Origin: Aralia elata
Lineage: Eukaryota > Streptophyta > Magnoliopsida > Apiales > Araliaceae
NCBI GenBank assembly: GCA_034770075.1
Contig: CM068380.1
Coordinates: forward strand, 39,574,695 to 39,638,694
DNA length: 64,000 nucleotides
Reading direction: 5' to 3'
The position numbers and the translations under genes were made by a program. Shown here piece after piece: positions 18,399 through 30,500 of the stretch. The notes beneath the pieces are model-generated. The model was not told where the DNA came from. It worked only from the letters and a program-made list of their open reading frames with translations, and ran no database searches. How positions within the stretch are numbered: the first letter of the stretch is position 1; each line of letters begins with the position of its first letter.

Positions 18399-21316
18399 TG
18401 TAACGAATGCAATTTTTGTGATTGAATAAAAATATTTATTGAGTTATATAAATATTTTTATTAATTTATTGAGTTAAATAAATAATTTATTAAGTTTTTG
18501 TGAAGTGGGTATATGTTAAGTTTAATTATGTTAAATGTTATTTGAATGTGATTTGTTATGTAATTCTAATTTAATTTAATAATTAAATTAGATGATGAAA
18601 AGGTTTATTTGAATAAATGATTTATTTGAATAAGAGAATTTATTTGGTATTATTGTAATTTGTTAAATGAATTTATTATTTGAGTTGGTAAGGTTTAATT
18701 GAATTTATTTAATAATAAGTTCAATTAAATTAGAAGTGTGATATTTTAAACTATATGTTATATTAGTTTATTTAAATAAATGAGAAAGTGTTTAATTCAG
18801 TTTTACCAAACAAGGCCCTATGATCTTTGTTTGGGAATAATGGGTTATTTTATTTATATTTTACCAAACAAGGCCTTAAGACCTTTAGTTAGAATAATAG
18901 ATTATTTTATTTGTAATTGCCAAACATAGCCTTATGGCTTTTGAAATTTTAAACTGATGGATTAAATTTAGATTATACGTTATTATATTAATTATCAGTT
19001 TTTATTTTTATCAGTTTTATTTTTAAAGTGCGTCAGTTGTAAGAAAAAGAAAAGAAAGAAAAGAAAGAACAGAGTTCAAAGAGAAAAGAGGATATACAGA
19101 GAAGAAGAGAGAGTTAGAGAGAAAAGAGAGAATTGAGAGTTTGTGAATTGAGAAAGAGAATGAAGGGAAGTGCTAGTAAGGAATTATATACATAACTTGA
19201 AGGTATAATTCTTATTAGTTTTGTTTTAATTATATTTTTATTATTTTACTTCTCTGTATGTGATTTTTACTTCACTGTATATGAATTTATATGCCAAATA
19301 CATGAATTACTTGGTTATAATTGTTAGTAAGCATGTATTAGAGATTATGTGGTGATTATAAACTAGTTTGAAGAATTAATTCATGAAAACATGCTTTAGA
19401 ATTGAGTTCTTAGTTTTACAGAGCTTTATTTCATGTATGGCATATTTGTATGAAAATTGATGATTCAATTTGGTTATTAATCGGTGAATTAATAATTGTT
19501 TATGATTATGTGATGAAAAACATGAATAATGCAAGAAGAATGGTTTTAATTGGTTGAAAAATGAATTTATAGAGTTTAATTTCATGAGAATGGTTAAAAC
19601 TCGAATATTTCGTTTTAACAGTGAATTTTTGGTTTTAAACTAGTTGTTTATGTGTTAGAATGATTAAAATGTTTACAGAACATGTTAGGTAAATGTTTTA
19701 TATCATATATGATGTCTGGGTATGTTTAATTTGTATTCTGGATGGTAGAATTCGGAAAATTTGGCCAAATTTGGCCTAAGTTTTCACTGGTTCGCGAGCT
19801 GGGAAGATGACTGTCGAGTATCTCGTCCCGGCGAGATAATGTGAAGAAATCTTCGCCCCGGCGAAGTCTCACCCCGGCGAGAAATTTTGTTCTGTAAATC
19901 CCCGCCCCGGCGAGCGTTTTGTTCAGTAAATTCTCGCCCCGGCGAGAATCACTGCTGGATAAAAAAAAATTTATTATTATGTTTTTTTTTCTTGGTAGCT
20001 ATGATGTATCATTGCATGCCTAATTAAACTTATATTAATGTGATTAAAGTATTGTCAAGATGGTTGCTAAACTAGTACTTGTTGACTATGGTATGTTAAA
20101 TGAGATGTTATAATATAAAGGATAAAAGCAAGCTTAAAGTGTATATTATTTTGTAACTAATTATGTTACCATTTTATAATTAAATGTATAGGTTATTTAA
20201 GGATCGTGAGATATTTAATTTGTAATCAACGCTTGAGGCAAGTTCCTTATCTCAACTTATTACTTTTACGTTGAGCAAGTTTTCCTTCCTTAAGCTTGAG
20301 AATTATTTATAGCAAGTTGTTGTTCTCTTTTAACTTGTTAATTTATTCAAGACAAGTTTATTTATATTGAGCAAGCTTATTGACCTTAGCTTATTGATAT
20401 TCAAGCAAGGTTATTATCATGATTATATACTCAAGCTTTATTCCAATCATTGTTATTATTCAAACTTCGAGTATAGTTTCTATTGAACAAACTCTATTGA
20501 ATTAGACTAGCAAACCCTTATTGATTCAGCTAGTCCTTAGTTGATGAGCGTTTCAAAGACTTAGAATGTTTTTTATACTTGTTCCAAGCCAATTTCCTTT
20601 TTGGTATGGATTCAGACGATAAACTGAGATGAACAACCCTAATATAGGGGATTATTTACGCGACAGCGTTAAAATATTTGTGCACAATACATTGTACAAA
20701 GGGCTGATCCCCCTGAGTACGAGATGTTGGTCCATAGTCTATATGACTGTTAAAGGTTACAATAGAAATACTTGTCAACCTAGGACATAGTTCGAGGTCT
20801 TGTGACCCTCAGATATAATTTCTAAATCTTGAATTCTATATTTTTGGAATCAAGCATTCTAACGAGCTTTTAAACTTTAATCATTTATTGGTTGAGAATC
20901 AGAAAACTATTACTCCTCAGTTGAAATCATTTCATTTAGATATTATTGTTATTGTACTTGTGAGCAATTGTTTGCTCACTCTTGCACTAATCATTGCAGC
21001 TAAGGCTGAGAAGCCGGACGAGCCGTCCACGAGCAAAGGCAAGGGCAAGATGCATAAATAGCTAAAGACCTATTATTTATTTGATGATCGATTGTATCAA
21101 GACTTATTTAAATTATGTTTTATTCCGCATTTGATGTATTAAGGTTAAGATAACCTGGGAATTGAATGTTTAATAGTTTGGTGATGTAACCCATTTTGGG
21201 AAAATATTTCTTTAAGTTTATTTAATTGTTATTTTATTGGGTAGTTAGTTTTGAATGTATGTTATAGTGAACACCAAATCAGTGGGAATTAAGTACCTGG
21301 ATTTGGGGGTGTCACA
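18399..21316 (+). mobile_element. 3' LTR of chromodomain Gypsy
   Basis: It matches 9506-12424 almost base for base, with the same TGTAACG and TGTCACA ends. The visible differences are single-base changes, mostly transitions, plus a rearranged GC-rich block at 19815-19950. It is followed by AAAGT and the resumed outer LTR. Confidence 0.93.
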
Positions 21317-21321
21317 AAAGT

Positions 21322-23899
21322 TGAGTAAGATGGAACTTGCATTCAATATACTGAAAGAATGAAGTTAGGGAACTTGCTTGTTTTCTGAGCTACAAATAAA
21401 GCTTAGCTTTAATTAATTGACCTTGGATGACCTATCATATGATAAAATCGATTTATCCATTAGCATTGCACAGCTGTATATCGATACACTCACTTATGCT
21501 ATTTATTTAGCAGATAACAATTTATCATCTACATTTAGTTACTATTTAACATTAGCTAAACAGAAATTAATTAATGACCTTTAGCTATTAAAATAAATGA
21601 TAGCTAATCATGATTACTTATTCTTTGAATACTCAGATTATTACCCTTATTTGTCTCTAAATATGGGTTAATAATCCTTATTTATGAAAATAAATAATTA
21701 ATTTACTATGCCTTACTAACTAATAGTGACTAGTTTATAAGTCATTTAGTTTTATTTGCGCTTAATTACTATTCACCTTTAAGGGTAATTGAGTAATTAT
21801 TATTCTTTGTTCCTTATTCAACATTAATTAAATACTTAATGTACTAATTCACACACACTTAATTATTATTTAATATTAATAATCATTAAGTATTTATTAT
21901 CTTTATTTATTAGTTATGGTTAAATGAATAATTATTTTATTAGTGCCTTATTTATTCAAATAATGACTAATAATTAATCCGATAGTATTACTTCTAATTA
22001 CTATTAATAATGGTTAAATAATTATTAACCCTGGTTCATTGTTGTTTGAACAACCCAATAAATTACACAACCAATTTGGAAATTACTGCAATTTTTCCTA
22101 TTATTACTGATGATACTAATCATATGTTCATTTCCTCCTCCTGCAAACAGCAGCCACAAAATCACATAAATAAACCAGCTCCTGCAAATCTTGTTTCAAG
22201 CCAACTAAGCAATTGTTCAACATAGTAAGGAAATAACAATACTGATTCTAGTTTTCTATGAATGGCCCAAAAATTGATTTTCATAACAACCAAAACCAAT
22301 TCCTGCAAAATTTTATTTCAATTGTCCAGTTCATTACCCAACACAACAGGGAAAACTCCCATCAGATTTATAGCCCCAAAAAAAATCGAGTTTCACATAA
22401 CAAAGGTGTCGACAGAAAATTCCAAAATGAAGAACAGTTTTCGTTAAAGCATTTTAACAACCACTTGGTGGGCATACAAGGGTTCAACACTGACCTAATC
22501 ATTGTACAAAATCAAAGCTGCCAGAACCTATGGTTCTTTAGTATACACAAAATTTCCAATTCACAGAACAATACAATACAACCCAAAACAATGTATAATA
22601 TAACCAACACAATGTATAATACAAACCAACACAGAAGGAAAAATAAAAATAAAGCAACGTAGTCGCTCACTGATATACCTTGCTACCGATCGAATTGCAG
22701 TCTTTCTTCTTCTTCCAAAATAGGTGGTGTAATCGGACATTCACCTATCGGCCTCCCCTGTTCCCTCTCCTTGCCGCGATTTCTATTATTATTATTATTA
22801 TTATTATTATTTTAATCTAATTTGGACTCACAAAGCAAAGAAAATCGGCAGCTTTGGCTAGGGCTTGGGTTCCAATTTATAGAGATTTGTTTACCCAATT
22901 AGCTGGGTATTATCTTAATTATTCAATCAAAGTCCAACGGTAAGAGGGAGGGGCTGTCGATCGGTTGTCTAAGTCAAGCCCCATCTACACCAACTGTGAA
23001 ATTGTCGGCAGCCCTCGAGCCGCGTACTCCCACCGGTCAAATCGCCGGTCGCTTTGACCCTTGGTCCATCCGATTGTTGCTCGGTCGCCCCCTCGAACTC
23101 TTGATTAGCCGCCGGTCGACGCTTCTCCCTTAGCCCAACCGGTCGATTCCCTCACATCACCGCGCCGACCTACTTTCCCCGTCCGTTCGATTGATCGATG
23201 GCTTGGGTCCGATAGGTTCTTAGCCCTGCTCTGCACCCAGTCGATTTTTATTTTTTTTTTGGAATCGCAAGGCTCGGTTGTCTGATTTGAGGATTTAAGG
23301 TTGCTCGGTTTATCCCCAAATCAACCGGTAGATTGCACCAAATAAAATGGATCCAACCCGGCTAAAAAGAAAAGGAATGGGTTTAATCCGGCTGAAAAGG
23401 GTTTGGGCTCAACCCAATAGGGTTGAGCCGGCTGAATGAATAGGAAGAGGCCCAATAGGAATTAAAAGGGAAATTGGGTCCAAATCATAAATAAATAAAA
23501 AAGAAATGGGCCAATCCAAATGAAAGAAAGGTGACCCAAATTAAATTAACAATATTATATTCTAATATTTAAATTAAATAACTAATTCAATTAATTAATT
23601 ATTTAAAATATTTGTTACAACAATAATTTCTCGTTCGAATTATTTAAATCCGATAATAGTAAAATGAAATTATTTATTAATTTTTCCCAATTTTCCTGCC
23701 AACCAATTCTCAGGATTAAATCACTAATTTATTCGAACTATCAGTGAATCCCTTTAATGCAAAAAAATTATGGGACCATATAGTTATATAATTAAATAAT
23801 AATACTTACATGGGTCCAATTAAGTCCGTAAAGTTAAATAAAAATGAATTTCACAATCAAAATAAATTGATACAAGGTTTAAAATTCTTGGACATTACA
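21322..23899 (-). mobile_element. Second half of interrupted solo Gypsy LTR
   Basis: The sequence resumes the LTR broken at 9505 and corresponds to about 28490-31857 of the other copy. It contains an AT-rich part with TTATTTATT-type repeats (21600-22030), an ATT microsatellite at about 22784-22812, and a GC-rich part with CCGGTCG-like phrases (22960-23220). It ends in GGACATTACA. Open frames at 22258-22662 have no recognisable product and sit in simple sequence. Confidence 0.8.
22784..22812. repeat. ATT microsatellite
   Basis: About nine ATT units occur within the interrupted solo Gypsy LTR. Confidence 0.95.
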
Positions 23900-24416
23900 C
23901 TTCATCTCTTTTTCTTTTACAAGTTTGTTCAATTTGAAAAATATTTTCGTGTAAGTCAAGTAAGTAAAGTCCATCAATTAATCTACTAGTTCCAAACAAA
24001 ACATTATTATTATAAATAGAACAACCATTATTCTTAAATATAGCATCGAATCCTTCTTTGTCCAACATAGAAATAGATATAATATTTTTAATGAGAACAG
24101 GTACATAATAACAATTTATTAAATTGATAGATTTTCGCGTAGGCAGTGCTAAACAATAAGTCCCCACAGCTAATGCAGCAACATTTGCTCTATTTCCCAC
24201 TCATAGAGTTACTTTGCCTTTGTTTAGCCATCTACTTCTACTTATTCCCTGCAATGAATTGCATATATGAGAACCACACTCGGTATCCAATACCCAAGTA
24301 GAATTTTGACTTACAGAAAGATTTATTTCAATCATGAATAAACCTGTATTTGCAGTTGAAGCTTCACCAAGCTTTTTCTGCTTTGCTTCTGCAAGATAAT
24401 CTTTGCAGTTTCTTTT
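23900..24416 (-). pseudogene. pol: Copia element A: protease region
   Basis: The minus-strand frame reads from the zinc-knuckle end through the protease to a block (CYYVPVLIKNIISISML) that precedes the pre-integrase domain in Copia polyproteins. It contains a TAA directly after the knuckle at about 24414 and a TGA near 24202. The catalytic D-[ST]-G position (about 24280) reads D-T-E, so the protease would be inactive. The frame runs into the Gypsy LTR end at 23899 and resumes at 8527 with the phase preserved, which shows that the two halves were once continuous. Confidence 0.85.
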
Positions 24417-25196
24417 TTAATGTCCAGGCTTGTTGCAGTGGAAGCAAACACCTTTGCTATCTGTAGTTGTTTTAATCTTATTGCCCTTTTCAGTGTTCAT
24501 TCCTTTTGCCTTCTTTGAATTTGTCTTCTTTGAAGAAGATCCTTTGGACCACTTCCTTTTCTTGGAAGCGTTTCCCACAAGTAAGACGTGGTCCTTTTTG
24601 GATGGAAAGTGACTCTCTACAGTTTTCAACATGTTAAGCAATTCAGGTACACTGACATCAAGCTTGTTCATGTGGAAATTCACAACGAATTGTGAGTAGG
24701 AGTCCGGGAGTGACTGCAAGATCAAATCTTGGCTCAACTCTCCATCCATAACAAAACGAAGTTGTCCTAATTGTTCAATCAGATTAATCATCTTTAGGAC
24801 ATGTGTCTATACTGTGGTGCCATCGGTCATTCTAGATCGGAAGAGCTCCTTAGATATCTCATATCTTACAGACCTACTCTGTTCACCATACAACTCATGA
24901 AGGTGAAGCAAAATAGTAGGTGCATCCATTTTCTCGTGTTGACGCTGCAACTCATTACTCATGGATGCGAGCATGATGCATTGGGCTACCATAGCATCAT
25001 CTTGCCATTTTTTAAAAGTGACATTTTCTTCCTCAGAGGCATTCTCTGCAACAGTTGCAGGAAGGGGTGAATTAAGGACATAAGATAACCTTTCAGCGGT
25101 GAGAATAATTCTCAAATTCCTTAACCAATCCGTGTAGTTTGGTCCGGTTAATTTATTAGCATCCAATATACTCCGCAATGATAGTGAATGGGCCAT
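24417..25196 (-). pseudogene. gag: Copia element A: gag
   Basis: The ORF starts at ATG 25196 and encodes a Copia Gag of the UBN2/retrotran_gag type. The N terminus has SLRSILDANKLTGPNYTDWL, then FKKWQDDAMVAQC, then a zinc knuckle CFHCNKPGH near the end. A TAG near 24804-24806 splits it into two frames that are in phase. The knuckle is followed immediately by a TAA. It is a non-functional relic. Element B (33953-34077) has the same gag start with a few residue differences, so A and B are related but distinct copies. Confidence 0.9.
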
Positions 25197-25400
25197 TTGT
25201 AAAAATCTGTAAATGAATTTTTATTTAAACAACATTAGCATATATTCATTTTATTAATCACCAATTTAATATAGGACTTTATTAAAAGGGTGTCTCCCAC
25301 TATTTTATACAAATTACATGACCCTCCATATATAGTCCGACAAATTTTTATTGAAATTTGTTTAGTGAGATAGGATCCAATGACCTAAATATATAGCCTT

Positions 25401-25686
25401 GTGTGTGCACAACAAACTATATATTTATTCAAGGGTAGACAACTCTTGTCATTACATCAACTATGTAACTCCTTTGATTTTGCCTCTTAGATTACAATAG
25501 TCAAGTGTGTGCATATCCGAACTAAATAATCCAAGTTAAGTTATACCTAGCATTTCCATATAAGGTATAGAAAAATACGGTTTTTATGTGTGCACAACAA
25601 AACAGTATTGTTCAATTCCTTTATAAAACATTTTCATGTAATAAACAAACATCTTAAAAATTTAATATGAGCCTTGTGTGTGCACA
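25401..25686 (-). repeat. Four GTGTGTGCACA-type leader motifs (element A)
   Basis: On the plus strand the cores start at 25401, 25505, 25586 and 25676, giving spacings of 104, 81 and 90. Each has its own flank; the first and last are both preceded by GCCTT and followed by ACAAACT. On the element's own strand the core reads TGTGCACACAC and contains the self-complementary GTGCAC. Copies two and three vary by one base. The matching sites in element B have a different core. Confidence 0.85.
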
Positions 25687-26649
25687 ACAAACTAATATTA
25701 AATAATTAATACTCTATTGCTTTATCTTGCTAGAAGGCTACGTTCGATATTTTTATTGAAATATCTTTGAACGTTTTTCAACTTAATATTTTGAAAATGA
25801 GGGTTTTATTATTAATGGTCTTATCTTGATTAGCGCGCATGCACATATATATATAAATACGTGACATATTAAACATTCATCAACATAAATAATAATATAA
25901 TATATATATATATATATATATTATAAGCATGCATTCATAGAATACAATATTCTATATGGGATGATTATGGACTTAATCTAATTTGATTCACTCGAGCCAC
26001 CGAGTTTATCAATAGGTCAAACCGAGGTGTACAAGAATGAATTTGAATATAACTATTACATTCAACCCAGGCTTCATTACAAATGGGTCTTCAATGCTCC
26101 TGCTCTTCGGCTCCAATTTCTTGAGTAACTTTACAAAATTCTATTACACTCTATTTTAACAAAATAGAAACCTTGATCAATAGTCAAGGGAAAGTACATA
26201 GGAGAGAGATAGAAATTACATTTAGAAATTTAGATAGGCGAGGTACGCAGACCCCATTATGAATAAAACCTTTCATTCAAGCATCTATTCAAATTAAATC
26301 CAATCACATTGGTCAATAGTCCTTAATCATCCCCTATATATATCAACATATATAAATACCATTCATCTCATGAATAATAAACCATTCAATATATATTGAT
26401 ATCATTTAATAGGCAATTAACTAGTAGAAATCCAAAATCCAATTAAAATAAACTCCTTTATTTTAATCCATTCCAAATTAATATAAACTCCTTTATAAAA
26501 ATTTAGAATCTCTATTCAAAATTGAAATCCAATATTAATTAAAATAAACTCCTTTATTTTAAACCAATTCCAAGTCCAAAATAAATATCTTTATTATTAA
26601 CATTGAAATTTTAAAATTAAAAAATCAATAAAAAAAAAATTTATGAACA

Positions 26650-26765
26650 ATGCCGCATGGCGCGGGCCAGCAGTGAACAGTGCTCGGGCAACAATGAATA
26701 GTGTCGCGGGCAGTAGTGAACAGTGCTGAGGGCAACAGTGAACAGTGTCGTAGACAGCAGTTTTT
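26650..26765 (-). repeat. GC-rich GCAACAGTGAACAGTG repeats in leader A
   Basis: Four to five imperfect units of about 26 bases contain CAGTGAACAGTG and short GC-rich pieces such as GGCGCGGGC. Element B carries a different GC-rich repeat at the same place. Confidence 0.75.
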
Positions 26766-26880
26766 TTTTTATGTTTTTCCAAAAAACATAATTTCAAACT
26801 AACAATTATACTCAAAAAAATTGTTCTAAACGCATATCAACATATATATGATTGACACAATTAATACTACGCATAAGGGT

Positions 26881-26894
26881 GGCTCTTGGTACCA
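26881..26894 (-). promoter_or_regulatory. Degenerate primer binding site of Copia A
   Basis: Read on the minus strand this is TGGTACCAAGAGCC, next to the LTR start TGTAAG. The plant tRNA-Met primer complement is TGGTATCAGAGCC, as preserved in element B. The match is disturbed by a substitution and a one-base shift, which fits decay. Confidence 0.7.
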
Positions 26895-27516
26895 CTGTAA
26901 GTTTGTAAAATCACAATCTAATTGAGATACGCAATGGAAAATGGAAATTAAAATTTTTTCAACTTATCCATGAATCACCTTATGTATAGCTATTAATTGA
27001 AGAATTCATTAATGATCAGATTATGTGTGTTCTATGAGAAAAGCAATGAGAACAGATATTTACAAGTATACTACTTAGTAACCATCGCTAATACAGGAAT
27101 AAGAAACACAAGTATAAACCTTTGAGGAAAAAAAATAGATTTCTTCATATGAACCACCCACCACGAGCATCATAACAAGCATAATAGGTGCTAGAATTTA
27201 CAATAATAAACATAGCTTCCTATTATATCCATGTGTTGATTGCAACCGCGTTGCGTGTTCCAAAAGAGCTAGTCTATTCAGAGTGGAACTAGAATGATAT
27301 TTTTTCCAAGATCATCCTCAACTGAATATTGAGTCGCACTCATTTTATTTGAGAGAACTAAATTTAGGGGAATTATCTTTCCAACTCGCAGAAAATCTAG
27401 GTTACAATACAAAATAAAACTACTTGGTTTCTTTGGAAGCAGGAGAAGAAAAAACTATTTAAAATGTCTTGGTTACATTACAAAATAAACTATGTATAAA
27501 CGACACACATGTATAA

Positions 27517-30500
27517 TGTGACGCCCCCAAATTCGGGTCTCCAAATACCCGGATCCGGTCATCACGATCCAATACAAACATTCACCTCTAACAACATATG
27601 GTAACTAAAATGCGAAATAAAATAAACATACGTTGTTCATTACAAGGTGTTACTAGTCCCAGAATACAAATAACCTTAAACACATACACAATCCGTACTC
27701 TAATAACTATCAGGGATTAAATTATATTACAGTAATTATCTACACATAATTTTATTTTCTGCTACATGAAGTCTATCACTTCATCTTTTCCTTCCCTTTG
27801 TTCTTCCCTGACGTCTCGGGTTTAGCTGCAATGAGATCATGATATAGCAAGAATGAGGAACGAGTTTGCCCAGCAAGTTTAAAGTAAGACAATAAGGATA
27901 TATCATGATGAAGGGATATTAAGGAATTTCAACATTTGAAAAATCAGAAGCAAGAAAATAATTGCTTTTAGAACAATTGATAGTCAAATAGACTTTGAAC
28001 GATAACTTCCAAAGGAGTCAATAGCTGGTTGACCCTCTGGTTACTGGCTACAAAATAACGTACTTGAGGGGATCAGTCTCGCGTACCCTATGTATATGCA
28101 TAACATTTAATTCTGCTATTTGTACCTTATATACGGTACGTGGGGTACTCCCCTATAAGTAAAGGGGTGTTCATACAGTCTAAGAATCCTTACCATTGAT
28201 TGGTTCAGATAGCTTTTATAAATTCTCACATATTTGTCTGACCGAACAAGGGTTCAGACTTAACCATGAATGGTTTATAAATTCCTGAATTTAAATATAC
28301 GAATTTCAAATGCACGAGTGCGAATGTCAATAAATATACAGATGTGGAATAATTTTGAAAGTAATTAGACCACTTAAGGCATGCTTGGAGATAAATACTC
28401 AAGCTTAAAGAATAACTTGCAACAGTATATATATACCTTTTTGCACGAATTAAAAATAGTGCATAAGGCTTAGAAATTTGCTCAATATAAAAGTTGAGTA
28501 AAGAAGAACTTGCAATAATGTAAGAAGTTTAGGGTTAGGAACTTGCCTGTTCGCTCAGCTACAATTTAAATCTTAGCTTTAATTACTTGACCTTGGATAA
28601 CCTATCAGCTGGTAGAGTTGGTTTATCCATTAGCATTGCGTAATTATACCCCCTTATGCTATTTATTTAACAGATAAACAATTCACCGAATACATTTAAT
28701 TACTACCTAGCCATCAGCTAAACAGAATTTAATTTTAATGGCCTCTAGCTATTATTTAAGATAAACAATAGTTAGTCATGGTTACCTATCATTTGAGTAC
28801 CCTTCTAAATGTGGGTTAAAATTCCTTATTTATTAGTTATACGATAATTAATAAATTTAATCATGATTTGATAACAACTAAATAGTAGTTGATCTCTTAC
28901 TTAATCTTTTATTTACTTAATTACTATCCACCTTAAGGGCAATTGAGTAATTATTACACTTGGTCCTTTATTCAACAATAATTAAACATTCAAAGTATTA
29001 ATTCTACACGCACTTAATTATTATTAAATATTTATTGAATAATTATTGAGTGCTTATTATCTTTATTAATTAAGTGCCATAGATAATCTTATTAGTCTCA
29101 CTCATACTTAATCATTATTTCATTACTGATTAAGTAATTATTATTCTCATTAGCTCTATTCATACCTAATTATTATTAGTTAATAATTAGATATTATCTT
29201 TATTTAGCACTATATGATAAAGAATAAATAACCATTTATTAACTTTCCTATACCTTATAATAATTCAATGGTTACTATCTTTATTTGTTATTAATGGGTA
29301 AATAATTATTAATCTTACTTATATCTAATTATTATTAAATAATAATTAAATATTTATTAACTTTATTTATTATTTATGAATAAATAATAAATAATTATTA
29401 ACTTTACTTATACTTATCTATTATTTAAATAATAGTTAAATATTTATTACCTTTATTTATTATTTATGGATAAATAATAAATAATTATTTACCAACCTTG
29501 TTCATACCTATTTAATAATGGTTGAACAATAATCAAACGTTCATTAGCTTTATTTATTACTTATGGATAAATAATAAACAATTAATCTATTAGTTTTATT
29601 CATACTTGATTATCATTTAATAGTAGTTAAACAATAATCAATTATTTATTAGCTTTATTTATTATTTAAGGGTAAATAATAAATAATTAAATTATTAACT
29701 GTATTTATATTTATTTATTATTTATTAATAAATAATTATGATATTACTCTATTCATACTTAATTATTATTTATTATTAACTAAATAATACCTAAATATTT
29801 ATTATCTTTATTTATAAATTATAATTATTTGCCCGAGTCTATTGTGGTTTGAATAAACCAATGAATTACTTAACCCATTTGGAAGATACTTGAAGAAATT
29901 TATGGTTTATTGAAGTGACTAAGCCACCTGATTAACCCTTCTTGGCATTAACTTAGCTATTGGCTCTACTAATTTCATGCCCAGTCCCTGTACCAGGACG
30001 CATACGCTCACACGCTCAAAGTGTTCAAGCCACACACAGTCAAGGCCCTTACCCCAGTTTTGGCATAATAACCTAGAGGCAAACGGAAATTCATATATTT
30101 TTTTTTTATCAAGATGCCACAACTAACAACAACAACACATGGTATAGTTACTCTACATAATTATTCAAGTTAAACCGACTGCTATTCCACACAATAGGGA
30201 AGAAGAAAGAAAAATTTAATGACAGATTCTTATTGTCATTATAACAAACACCTTGTGGGCGTAATGAGGGTCAACATTTGCATATATACTACACATATTT
30301 AGGCTGCCCGAACCTTATGGTTCTGCAATACTGAAGTTCCAATACAGAGAAATAACTAACCCAACAAAGTATTTCCAATTCAGAGGAACAATACACAATA
30401 CAGAGAACTAACTTCCTCCAATACAGAGAAGCAATTACTTAATACAGGGAATTACAACATCCCAATACAGAGATAGAGTTTAATTCAATCCCAAATAATT

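Larger units (their letters stand above)
9506..21316 (+). mobile_element. Young chromodomain Gypsy retrotransposon, near complete
   Basis: The element spans 11.8 kb and is flanked by perfect AAAGT duplications (9501-9505 and 21317-21321). It has two LTRs of about 2.92 kb, a tRNA-Met-type primer site, an extra coiled-coil ORF, gag, pol in the order protease, RT, RNase H, integrase, a chromodomain-like C terminus and a polypurine tract. I can pick out about a dozen single-base LTR differences outside a rearranged GC-rich block, roughly 0.4 percent, so the insertion is recent. Gene order and C terminus fit chromoviruses of the Tekay/Del type; the lineage is inferred from motifs only. Two nonsense codons and a gag-pol frame change make this copy non-autonomous. 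Confidence 0.93.
8528..23899 (-). mobile_element. Solo long Gypsy LTR inserted in Copia A pol, itself interrupted
   Basis: The two halves, 8528-9505 and 21322-23899, belong to one LTR of about 3.55 kb, split by the intact Gypsy at 9506-21316. The ends on the plus strand are TGTGACGCCCCC and GGACATTACA. The flanks CTTTA (8523-8527) and CTTCA (23900-23904) are a target duplication with one mismatch. Orientation is minus: the reverse complement carries a GAGCAAATTC and TTGCTCACCC phrase followed by GCAGCTAAACCCGAG, which parallels the intact Gypsy LTR at 12070-12150. No internal domain survives, so it is a solo LTR. It matches the second copy at 27517-31857. Confidence 0.85.
25197..26880 (-). 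other. Untranslated leader of Copia element A
   Basis: A leader of about 1.7 kb lies between primer site and gag. It is long for a Copia element. It holds four short motifs with a GTGTGTGCACA core (25401, 25505, 25586, 25676), an AT dinucleotide run (25897-25921) and a GC-rich repeat block (26650-26765). The same layout occurs in element B at 34078-35818. No protein of note is encoded. Confidence 0.8.

Noticed and set aside
22258..22662. 134-codon open frame rich in N, Q and H
   Set aside because: It lies in the LTR of a solo Gypsy copy, has low-complexity composition and no counterpart frame in the second copy.
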